The position numbers were made by a program, and so were the translations under genes. A stretch of DNA of 64,000 nt from Croceimicrobium sp965228705. GTDB lineage: Bacteria; Bacteroidota; Bacteroidia; Flavobacteriales; Schleiferiaceae. Location of the stretch: assembly GCF_965228705.1 (NCBI RefSeq), contig NZ_OZ245832.1:620001-684000 (forward strand), read 5' to 3'. Below the pieces are notes generated by a model. The model did not search any database. It worked only from the letters and a program-made list of their open reading frames with translations, and had not been told where the DNA came from. This document shows, piece after piece, positions 36,272 through 43,817 of this stretch (the first letter of the stretch is position 1; each line of letters begins with the position of its first letter).

Positions 36272-39043
36272 ATGCACCCACAAGAAATCCCTCAAGGTAT
36301 TGATCTAATTTATCGCTTCGACCCGCAAGGCCGCTTCACCTATGTGAATGAGAAGGCACGGGCGCTCTTCGATATGGATATTGATGCCATTTTGGGGCAG
36401 CCCTATTATAGCTTTGTTCGGGAGGATTTTCAAGAAAAGGTAGCCGCCTTTTATGCTTTGCAAATCGAAAAACGACAAGCCTCCTCTTATTTTGAATTTC
36501 CATTTATTGCAGCTGGTAAGGAGGTTTGGATTGGCCAGACCATCGAATTGGTCTGTGAACAAGATAAGGTGGTCGAACTTTTAGGAGTAGCACGCCCTAT
36601 CACCGAATTACGAAAAGTAAAGGCCGATCTGAAAGAAAGTGATGAGCATTTACTGGCCTTATTAAAGCATTTGGATGCCGCAATTTTAATCGAAGATGGT
36701 CAGGGTAAAATTCGTTACGTAAATGAAAATTTTTGCCGCTACTTCCGATTAGACTCCAGTCCTGAAGCATTGATTGGTCAAGATTGTGCCGAAGTAGGAG
36801 CAGGCATTAGCCATTTGTTTAAGAATCCAGAAGCCTTTGGTGCCGGAGTAATGCGCTGCTTGGAAGAGCAAGTTATAAGGCGGAGCGAGCGTATCGCTAT
36901 GGCGGATGAACGGGTTTTGGAACGGGATTATATTCCCATGTTAATTGAAGAGCAAAAGAGGGGACATTTATGGGTTTACCGGGATGTTACCATGCGCTAT
37001 CTTACCGAGCAAGCTCTAATCGAAAGTGAGAAAAAATACCGGGAGGTTATTCAGAATATCGACCTGGGTTTAATGGAGGTAGATAAAGATGAAACCATTC
37101 TTTGGGCCAATGATTCCTTCCTGAAAACCACGGGGCACGAATTAAAACATTTACAAGGCAGAAATGCCAAAGACACTTTTTTAACTGCGGAGGATATAGC
37201 TTTTACCGCTAAACGCTTAAAAGAAACTCAGCATTTGCGAGAGCGGGGTGAAAGCAGCGTATATGAGCTTCCGATTCGCCATAAGGATGGCAGACAGTTA
37301 TGGATGCAAATTTCCGGAGCTCCGATTAAGGATATCAGTGGGAAGGTGATTGGCTCCCTAGGTATACACCATAATATTACGCCACTAAAATCGCTGCAAA
37401 GTCAATTGGAGTATCGTCTTACACTACAGGCGATTTTATTGGACCTGGCCAATGATTTAATTTTCCTGGATCCCGATAAGGAGAAAGAGGTAGTTCAAAA
37501 GGCCCTGGCTCGACTAGGGAGCTTCGTAAATGCAGATCGGGTCTATATTTTTGATTATCATCTGGAAGAAAATTATACCACTAATACCTATGAATGGTGC
37601 GCAGAGGGTATCAGTCCTGAAATAGATAATCTACAAGAAGTTCCGCTGGAAGCCATTCCCGAATGGTTTGAAACCCATGAGAAGGGCAAGCCCATGATTT
37701 ATGATCGGGTGGCTGATTTGCCGAAAGATCATCCCGTAAGGGAGATATTGGAACCCCAGGGAATTCAATCTATTATCACCATGCCTGTTTTGGGTAATGG
37801 CAAATTGCGCGGCTTTATTGGCTTTGACGCGGTGCGCTCCTTAAAAAGATGGAATGCGGATGAGAAGGAGCTCTTAGAGTTTATGGCGCAAATGCTTGCG
37901 GCCCACAATATTAAAAATGAGTTTGAAAATCGCTTAGGGGCCAGTGAATATCGCATGCGAACCGTTCTCGAAAATGCTCTGGATGCGGTAATTACCATTA
38001 ATGAGCAGGGACTGGTGGAAGATTGGAATCGCCAGGCAGAAGAGATGTTTAAATACAAGGAAAAAGAAGCCGTTGGCAAATCGCTTAGCAGTTTGATTAT
38101 TCCCGAAAAATATGCGGTAGCCCATGAACGGGGTATGCAGCATTTTTTAGAAAGCGGTGAAGGCCCGGTATTAAATCGCCGTATTGAGTTGATCGGGCAT
38201 GATAGAGAAGGTCGGCACTTTCCTTTGGAACTGAGTATTATTCCTTTTAAACTTGACGGTCAGTTTTATTTCTCGGCATTTCTTCGCGATATAACTTCGC
38301 GTAAACAGGCCGAAGACGATATGAGTCGCGCGCTCGAACAACAAAGGGAATTAGCAAGAATGAAATCAAGGTTGATTTCCATGGCTTCGCATGAGTTTCG
38401 AACTCCCCTTACTACCATTAAGGCCAATGCGGAAATGCTGGAATTATGGTCAAACAAGCTTCCTTCTGAGTTTAGAGAAAAAGCCGATCGTTATATTAAA
38501 AGACTTAATCATGAAACCGAACGTCTGAGTAATACCATGACGGATATTTTGATGTTAGGAAGATTGGAGTCCGGTCGGGTAAATACACAAAGCAAATCTT
38601 TGGATTTAGTAAGTTTCATTCACGATATGAATGATCGACACTTTAGTAATCAGGAGGATGGTCGGAAATTAGGCATTGCCTTGTTGGGATCCCCTAAATT
38701 GGTTCGAATCGATCCAGAAATGTTAGAGCATATCATCCAAAACCTGGTCGGTAATGCCTTTAAATATTCAGCGGGAACAGCTAATCCTATTTTGGAACTC
38801 AATTTTGGTCCGCAAAAAGTGCGCTTAAGTGTGAAAGATCAGGGCATAGGCGTACCAGAAGAAGATCAAAACAAAATATTTAACTCGTTTTACCGAGCCG
38901 AGAATACCCGCGGTATCCAGGGAAGTGGTATGGGATTATCGGTGGTAAAACAGATGAGTGACATGCAGAATCTTAATTTGCGTTTCTTTAGTAAGGAAGG
39001 GGAAGGTTCCGAATTTGTTATTGATATCCCTATTTACAGTTAA
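36272..39043 (+). CDS. Multi-PAS/GAF sensor histidine kinase
   Basis: A 923-residue cytoplasmic-looking sensor kinase without clear membrane segments. Domains in order: PAS (about 5-105), PAS (125-250), PAS with PAC (255-370), GAF (390-555), PAS (565-690), HisKA with His707 in SMASHEFRTPL, and a HATPase domain (about 810-920; NLVGNAFKYSAG, DQGIGVPEEDQ, GSGMGLSVVKQM). GAF and PAS domains would sense internal small molecules, light or redox state. ATG 36272 is preferred to the upstream TTG 36242. A LytTR response regulator starts 2 nt after its stop, almost certainly the partner. Confidence 0.9.
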   Translation: MHPQEIPQGIDLIYRFDPQGRFTYVNEKARALFDMDIDAILGQPYYSFVREDFQEKVAAFYALQIEKRQASSYFEFPFIAAGKEVWIGQTIELVCEQDKVVELLGVARPITELRKVKADLKESDEHLLALLKHLDAAILIEDGQGKIRYVNENFCRYFRLDSSPEALIGQDCAEVGAGISHLFKNPEAFGAGVMRCLEEQVIRRSERIAMADERVLERDYIPMLIEEQKRGHLWVYRDVTMRYLTEQALIESEKKYREVIQNIDLGLMEVDKDETILWANDSFLKTTGHELKHLQGRNAKDTFLTAEDIAFTAKRLKETQHLRERGESSVYELPIRHKDGRQLWMQISGAPIKDISGKVIGSLGIHHNITPLKSLQSQLEYRLTLQAILLDLANDLIFLDPDKEKEVVQKALARLGSFVNADRVYIFDYHLEENYTTNTYEWCAEGISPEIDNLQEVPLEAIPEWFETHEKGKPMIYDRVADLPKDHPVREILEPQGIQSIITMPVLGNGKLRGFIGFDAVRSLKRWNADEKELLEFMAQMLAAHNIKNEFENRLGASEYRMRTVLENALDAVITINEQGLVEDWNRQAEEMFKYKEKEAVGKSLSSLIIPEKYAVAHERGMQHFLESGEGPVLNRRIELIGHDREGRHFPLELSIIPFKLDGQFYFSAFLRDITSRKQAEDDMSRALEQQRELARMKSRLISMASHEFRTPLTTIKANAEMLELWSNKLPSEFREKADRYIKRLNHETERLSNTMTDILMLGRLESGRVNTQSKSLDLVSFIHDMNDRHFSNQEDGRKLGIALLGSPKLVRIDPEMLEHIIQNLVGNAFKYSAGTANPILELNFGPQKVRLSVKDQGIGVPEEDQNKIFNSFYRAENTRGIQGSGMGLSVVKQMSDMQNLNLRFFSKEGEGSEFVIDIPIYS

Positions 39044-39045
39044 AA

Positions 39046-39777
39046 ATGGAGAACCTTAAAATTCTGATCGTTGAAGATGAACCGATGATTGCTGAAAGCT
39101 TGGCAGAAATGCTGGAGCTCATGGATCATACGGTATTAAGTGTTGCTGATAGTGGCGAAGAAGCCGTGATGCAATTAATGCAGCACGAGCCCGATTTAAT
39201 GCTTCTCGATATCCAATTGAAAGGAAAAATGGATGGAGTGGAACTCGCTCGCCTTATTCGGCAGAAGTACCATCTTCCCTTTATTTTCACAACCGCTTAT
39301 GCAGATGAGGAAACCTTAAACCGGGCCAAAGCTGAAGGTCCCTATGGCTATATCGTAAAACCCTATGGGGTGAAAGATATTATGGCGGCTATTGAAGTGG
39401 CCATGTCTAATTATCGACTTTTTCAGGAAATTCAGGGGAAAGAGCCCCTTGCTCCCATGCTGCTGAATGATCATTTATACCTAAAGGTAGATCAGCGTTT
39501 GGTAAAGATTCGTCAAGGAGATATCGCTTATGCGGAGGCCAAGGGTGATTATGTATTGATCAAAACCCTGAATGAAAGCTTTATTATTTACTCCACTTTA
39601 AAGAAGGTAGTGGATAAACTGGAAGCACCTAATTTCTTGCAGATACACCGTAGCTTTTTGGTGAATTTGGATCATATCGAGGATATTGAAGAAAGCACGG
39701 TAAGCATTGTAGGTAAAGTAATTCCGGTGAGTAGAGCCAATCGATCTGAGCTTCTTAGTCGCATTCGCACTTTATAG
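39046..39777 (+). CDS. LytTR-type response regulator
   Basis: A 243-residue two-domain regulator. The receiver domain (1-120) has the acidic pair Glu10/Asp11, phosphoacceptor Asp55 in LMLLDIQLKG, Thr in FTTAYAD and Lys in YIVKPYG. The LytTR DNA-binding domain (about 145-243) shows IAYAEAKGDYVLIKT and FLQIHRSFLVNLDHIE. LytTR regulators bind direct repeats upstream of targets. The 2-nt gap to the kinase gene indicates a cognate two-component pair, although LytTR regulators more often pair with LytS-like kinases than with HisKA/PAS kinases. Confidence 0.92.
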   Translation: MENLKILIVEDEPMIAESLAEMLELMDHTVLSVADSGEEAVMQLMQHEPDLMLLDIQLKGKMDGVELARLIRQKYHLPFIFTTAYADEETLNRAKAEGPYGYIVKPYGVKDIMAAIEVAMSNYRLFQEIQGKEPLAPMLLNDHLYLKVDQRLVKIRQGDIAYAEAKGDYVLIKTLNESFIIYSTLKKVVDKLEAPNFLQIHRSFLVNLDHIEDIEESTVSIVGKVIPVSRANRSELLSRIRTL

Positions 39778-39902
39778 TAAAACATTCAACGGGAAAAAGA
39801 TTCCATTCGTCGTGAGCGCCACCCCAATCGACTAATATTCTATAAGGGCGCAAGGTTCCAGGATACTTTAGCAGTATAAAATTACCCCTAAAGAAATCTA
39901 TC

Positions 39903-40757
39903 ATGAACCGTTACGAGCAATTAAGAAGACAAGAGAGCCGCATTGCGGTTTTAGGTTTGAATGTTGAGGGAATTCGCTATGCCCTAAATTTCTCTAAACG
40001 ATTTAAGACTTTGATTTACGATCAGGTGATTCCTGAAGGCGTTCGTTTACAAGATTTTTTAATTGCTCGTAGCCTGGATATCAATCCTGATGACCATCAA
40101 TTGGAACTGGCCAATCACTCCGGTGATTTACGTGCTGCCGGGGTATTCTACCTCAATGGTTTAAGTCATTCGATTATGGATTGGGCCAGCATAAAAGATG
40201 CGGCTACTGAAGTAGCGCGTAGCCTTAATGTAGGAGATTGGGTAATCTTCGGACCTCATATTGATCCAGATTTGGCTGAGGTAGTATTATTAGAAATCCT
40301 CGAGCGTAATAGCGGCCTGAAATTGGGCAACGGATTTGAAATTGCATTTCATCCTCTGGTATTGGATCAACATAATTTCTCCAATATGAGTAATGAGATG
40401 AAAATGTCACATAACCTGATTGTTGATGAGGTAGAGCGTATTCTCGATGTAAAAAAGAAGAATGAGTTCGGATCCAATTATATCAACTATCAAAATCAGG
40501 AAACCGAATTAAAAAGAATTCAAGATAAAATCAAGGAGCTGTGGATTCCCATGTTGAACGACATGACCCGGGAGACCTTTATGGAGTTTATGCAATTGAG
40601 TATGCATAATGGCTTTTTAGATGCTTATGGCCATTTGCGTTTGTCGACGGAAACCCGGGTAAACTGGAGGCGTTTTTTTAAGCTCGTCCTCCAGTTTGGA
40701 ATCAAAGCAGAGCTGAGGGGACTTTTACTTCAGCAGCAAAATCGTTTGGCAGTGTAG
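39903..40757 (+). CDS. Degenerate nucleotide-sugar dehydrogenase-like protein
   Basis: A 284-residue protein of unknown role. Residues 1-40 line up with the N-terminus of UDP-sugar/UDP-GlcNAc dehydrogenases, but the NAD-binding GLGYVG reads GLNVEG (17-22). Residues 111-150 (GDWVIFGPHIDPDLAEVVLL, then SGLKLGNGFEIAFHP) recall GDYVIYESTVYPG...SGLKF...FxxGYSPER, again without catalytic residues. The central and C-terminal catalytic domains, with the nucleophile Cys, are replaced by about 120 unrelated helical residues. It is much shorter than the 420-450 residues usual for the family. I infer a non-enzymatic descendant. No operon partners. Confidence 0.6.
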   Translation: MNRYEQLRRQESRIAVLGLNVEGIRYALNFSKRFKTLIYDQVIPEGVRLQDFLIARSLDINPDDHQLELANHSGDLRAAGVFYLNGLSHSIMDWASIKDAATEVARSLNVGDWVIFGPHIDPDLAEVVLLEILERNSGLKLGNGFEIAFHPLVLDQHNFSNMSNEMKMSHNLIVDEVERILDVKKKNEFGSNYINYQNQETELKRIQDKIKELWIPMLNDMTRETFMEFMQLSMHNGFLDAYGHLRLSTETRVNWRRFFKLVLQFGIKAELRGLLLQQQNRLAV

Positions 40758-40788
40758 ATAGATCATTGTCAAGGGGAGGAAGGATAGA

Positions 40789-40940
40789 CTCCTACGGGAG
40801 GATAACCGGAGCGTTTTGCTCTACTCAACCCAAAACCGGCGCTTGGGGAGGCGCCGGTTTTTTTAAAGAAATGTTTCTCCTACTAACCCCCTGTAGGAGA
40901 TTCAGGGAGGCGGCTTTCGGGTCGCCTCTTCTTTTTTTTA
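40789..40940 (+). ncRNA. Hairpin-rich intergenic segment, possible small RNA
   Basis: Five stems follow one another: CTCC-TACG-GGAG with a UNCG-type loop (40789-40800), GAGC/GCTC (40809-40821), a 9-bp stem with T tail (40834-40864), TCTCCTAC/GTAGGAGA (40876-40900) and GAGGCG/CGCCTC followed by a T run (40907-40940). Two of them look like terminators, the rest may be RNA structure. No gene-like reading frame is convincing. Could be a leaderless sRNA or simply stacked terminators. Confidence 0.3.
40834..40864 (+). terminator. Intrinsic terminator
   Basis: AACCGGCGC/GCGCCGGTT stem, 8-nt loop and seven T, 76 nt after the dehydrogenase-like gene. Confidence 0.85.
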
Positions 40941-40958
40941 TTTTGAGATTGGATTCAT

Positions 40959-40989
40959 AAAAAAAGGCCGGTGATTACCGGCCTTTTTT
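40959..40989. terminator. Bidirectional terminator between convergent genes (clpC side)
   Basis: GGCCGGT/ACCGGCC stem with 4-nt loop, flanked by an A run on the left and T run on the right, so it can stop transcription from both sides. It lies 17 nt past the clpC stop codon. Confidence 0.88.
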
Positions 40990-41005
40990 AGTCTATTAGA
41001 AACGC

Positions 41006-43588
41006 TTAAGCTTCTGCTTCGGAATCTCCTTCCTTCAGAGCTTTGGCTTGCTTTTCAACCTCTACTTGAATTTCAGAATTTTCACCTTCTGTTTTCAAGC
41101 TGATTTTAATGGTGTCACCTTCTTCGATTTCCGAATTGATGATTTGCTCCGCCAAGGGATCTTCCACGTATTTCTGAATGGCTCGTGCTAATGGACGGGC
41201 GCCAAATTTTTCGTCAAATCCTTTATCAGCGATATATAGCTTGGCTTCCTCGGTCATTTCAATTTGGTAACCCAAATCATTAACGCGAGCATAAAGCTTC
41301 CGCAATTCGATATCGATAATCTTAACGATGTTCTCCTTGCTCAAGCTGTTGAAGAGGATCACATCATCAATACGATTTAAGAACTCAGGGGCAAAGGCAC
41401 GCTTTAAAGCAGTTTCGATAACGCCTTTTTCGAGATCACCCTTACTTGAGGTCCGCGCCGAAGTTCCGAATCCAACACCCGTACCGAAGTCTTTCAATTT
41501 ACTGGTACCGATATTAGAAGTCATGATGATAATGGTATTCTTGAAATCCACCTTACGACCCAGGCTATCGGTCATATGACCATCATCCAGGGCTTGCAGG
41601 AGTAAGTTGAATACATCCGGGTGGGCTTTTTCGATTTCATCGAGCAGTACTACAGAATAGGGCTTGCGACGCACTTTCTCAGTTAACTGACCACCTTCTT
41701 CATAACCCACGTATCCGGGAGGCGCTCCCACCAGACGAGAAACTGCGAATTTTTCCATGTATTCGCTCATATCTACCCGAACCAAATTGTCTTCACTATC
41801 GAAGAGGGATTTGGCCAGTTCTTTCGCCAATTGGGTTTTACCTACACCGGTAGGGCCCAGGAAGATGAAAGAACCAATAGGTTTCTTAGGATCTTTTAAA
41901 CCAGCACGGTTACGCTGAATGGCTTTAACGATTTTATCTACCGCTTCATCCTGACCGATAACTTCTTTCTTCATATCGGCACCCATGCTGGAAAGGCGCT
42001 TGCTTTCTTGTTGCGCTACTCTTTGCACCGGAATACCGGTCATCATAGCTACCACTTCTGCAACGTTTTCTTCACTAACAGTTTCACGATTTTGTTTCAC
42101 CTCTTCTTCCCAACGGGCCTGGGCCTCTTGCAATTGGTTTTCGAGGTTTTTCTCATCGTCGCGTAAGCGAGCGGCTTCTTCGTATTTCTGTTTTTTAACT
42201 ACCTGAATCTTTTGATCACGAATGTCTTCCAGGCGTTTCTCGAGGTCCATTACCTCTTTAGGAACGTGAATAGAAGTAATGTGTACCCGTGATCCAGCCT
42301 CATCCAAAGCATCAATAGCCTTATCGGGCAAGTGACGATCTGTTACATATCGGGAGGTAAGGGTTACACAGGCTTTAAGGGCCTCTTCCGTGTAGTTTAC
42401 ATTGTGGTGATCTTCGTAGCGATCCTTAATATTTTTAAGGATCTGAAGGGTTTCTTCAGGATTGGTAGGGTCTACCATCACCTTTTGGAAACGACGCTCT
42501 AAGGCACCATCTTTTTCAATATGCTGGCGGTATTCGTCCAGGGTGGTAGCACCAATACATTGGATTTCACCTCGGGCTAAAGCCGGTTTAAACATATTGC
42601 TGGCATCCAAAGAACCGGTTGCGCCACCGGCACCAACAATGGTATGAAGCTCATCGATGAACAAAATGATATCATCGTTTTTCTCCAATTCATTCATCAG
42701 GGCCTTCATGCGCTCTTCAAACTGACCGCGGTATTTGGTGCCGGCTACTAAAGAGGCCAAATCCAGGGAAACCACGCGCTTATCAAAAAGAACACGCGAT
42801 ACCTTACGCTTAATGATGCGCAGGGCCAGACCTTCAGCAATAGCGGATTTACCCACACCTGGGTCACCAATAAGTAAAGGGTTGTTCTTTTTACGACGGG
42901 ATAAGATTTGCGATACCCGTTCAATTTCTTTTTCACGGCCAACTACCGGATCCAATTTGCCTTCTTCGGCCATTTTGGTGAGATCGCGTCCAAAATTGTC
43001 CAGAACCGGGGTTTTGGTTTTGCCTTCGCTTTTAGCTTTGGAAGGGCCACTGCCAAAACGGCTGCCTTCACCACCGGAGCCCGCGAATTCGTCATCCTCA
43101 TCGCGATAAGGGCTCTCGCTGCGTGGGCTTTTATCTTGATCCCATTCGCTGTCGAACATAGATTGGTATTCTACTTTCACGCTATCGTAGTCAATGTCAT
43201 ATTTCCGCAGGATACGCGCTACCGGATCATCATCGTTACGTAAAATGCAGAGTAACAAATGGCTGGTGCGTATGGTGCTGGAACCAAAGAGCTTGGCTTC
43301 GAGGAAAGTTGTTTTCAGGGCCTTCTCCGCTTGACGGGTTAAAGGCAAATGTTTCTTCGTGCTAACCTGACCGGATACATTGGGAGCGCTAATCGCTTCG
43401 ATTTGACGACGGAACGCGGCCACATCTACACCGAGGTCTTCTAATATCTTAATGGCCGAGCCTTCGCCTTCGCGAATCAAACCCAGCATTAAATGTTCGG
43501 TGCCAATATAGTCGTGCCCCAAGCGGATCGCTTCTTCCTTGCTGTAACTGATCACATCTTTTACACGGGGGGAAAAATTCTCGTCCAT
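41006..43588 (-). CDS. clpC: ATP-dependent Clp protease ATP-binding subunit ClpC
   Basis: An 860-residue Hsp100 AAA+ unfoldase. Two Clp_N repeats lie in residues 1-150, then D1 (Walker A GDPGVGKSAIAEGLA; Walker B ILFIDELHT), a middle domain with UVR-like coiled coil (KYEEAARLRDDEKNL), and D2 (Walker A GPTGVGKTQLAKELA). A C-terminal D2-small domain and an acidic tail follow. It unfolds tagged or adaptor-bound proteins and feeds them to ClpP. The linker between Clp_N and D1 is long and Ser/Gly/charged. Monocistronic, ending in the terminator at 40959-40989. Confidence 0.95.
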   Translation of the reverse strand: MDENFSPRVKDVISYSKEEAIRLGHDYIGTEHLMLGLIREGEGSAIKILEDLGVDVAAFRRQIEAISAPNVSGQVSTKKHLPLTRQAEKALKTTFLEAKLFGSSTIRTSHLLLCILRNDDDPVARILRKYDIDYDSVKVEYQSMFDSEWDQDKSPRSESPYRDEDDEFAGSGGEGSRFGSGPSKAKSEGKTKTPVLDNFGRDLTKMAEEGKLDPVVGREKEIERVSQILSRRKKNNPLLIGDPGVGKSAIAEGLALRIIKRKVSRVLFDKRVVSLDLASLVAGTKYRGQFEERMKALMNELEKNDDIILFIDELHTIVGAGGATGSLDASNMFKPALARGEIQCIGATTLDEYRQHIEKDGALERRFQKVMVDPTNPEETLQILKNIKDRYEDHHNVNYTEEALKACVTLTSRYVTDRHLPDKAIDALDEAGSRVHITSIHVPKEVMDLEKRLEDIRDQKIQVVKKQKYEEAARLRDDEKNLENQLQEAQARWEEEVKQNRETVSEENVAEVVAMMTGIPVQRVAQQESKRLSSMGADMKKEVIGQDEAVDKIVKAIQRNRAGLKDPKKPIGSFIFLGPTGVGKTQLAKELAKSLFDSEDNLVRVDMSEYMEKFAVSRLVGAPPGYVGYEEGGQLTEKVRRKPYSVVLLDEIEKAHPDVFNLLLQALDDGHMTDSLGRKVDFKNTIIIMTSNIGTSKLKDFGTGVGFGTSARTSSKGDLEKGVIETALKRAFAPEFLNRIDDVILFNSLSKENIVKIIDIELRKLYARVNDLGYQIEMTEEAKLYIADKGFDEKFGARPLARAIQKYVEDPLAEQIINSEIEEGDTIKISLKTEGENSEIQVEVEKQAKALKEGDSEAEA

Positions 43589-43774
43589 AATTTATTCTCA
43601 GGAAAATTCTGTTTTGGGAAGGTACTAAGATTATGCCATTAGCAGACCTTCCCATCAAAAGTACTTTATTGGCAATAGGAGCACTCAATAATATAGAGGT
43701 TTTATCAACAGTAATCGGTCGAAATTGTGAGTAAAATTAGGTCTTACGGGGCTGGAGAGCCCTTCGCATAAGGT

Positions 43775-43782
43775 TATATTTG
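43775..43782 (+). promoter_or_regulatory. Putative -7 box, TATATTTG
   Basis: An exact TAnnTTTG match 35 nt before the gyrA ATG. A weaker TACATTTA lies 13 nt before the ATG. No clear -33 element. Confidence 0.4.
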
Positions 43783-43817
43783 ACTTTTGCATAATCTACA
43801 TTTAAAGTACTGACAGT

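Noticed and set aside
40766..40960. 64-codon frame between the dehydrogenase-like gene and clpC
   Set aside because: It runs through several hairpins and terminators and has no coding pattern.
42735..43243. Plus-strand frames opposite clpC
   Set aside because: Shadows of clpC; no start context or domain.
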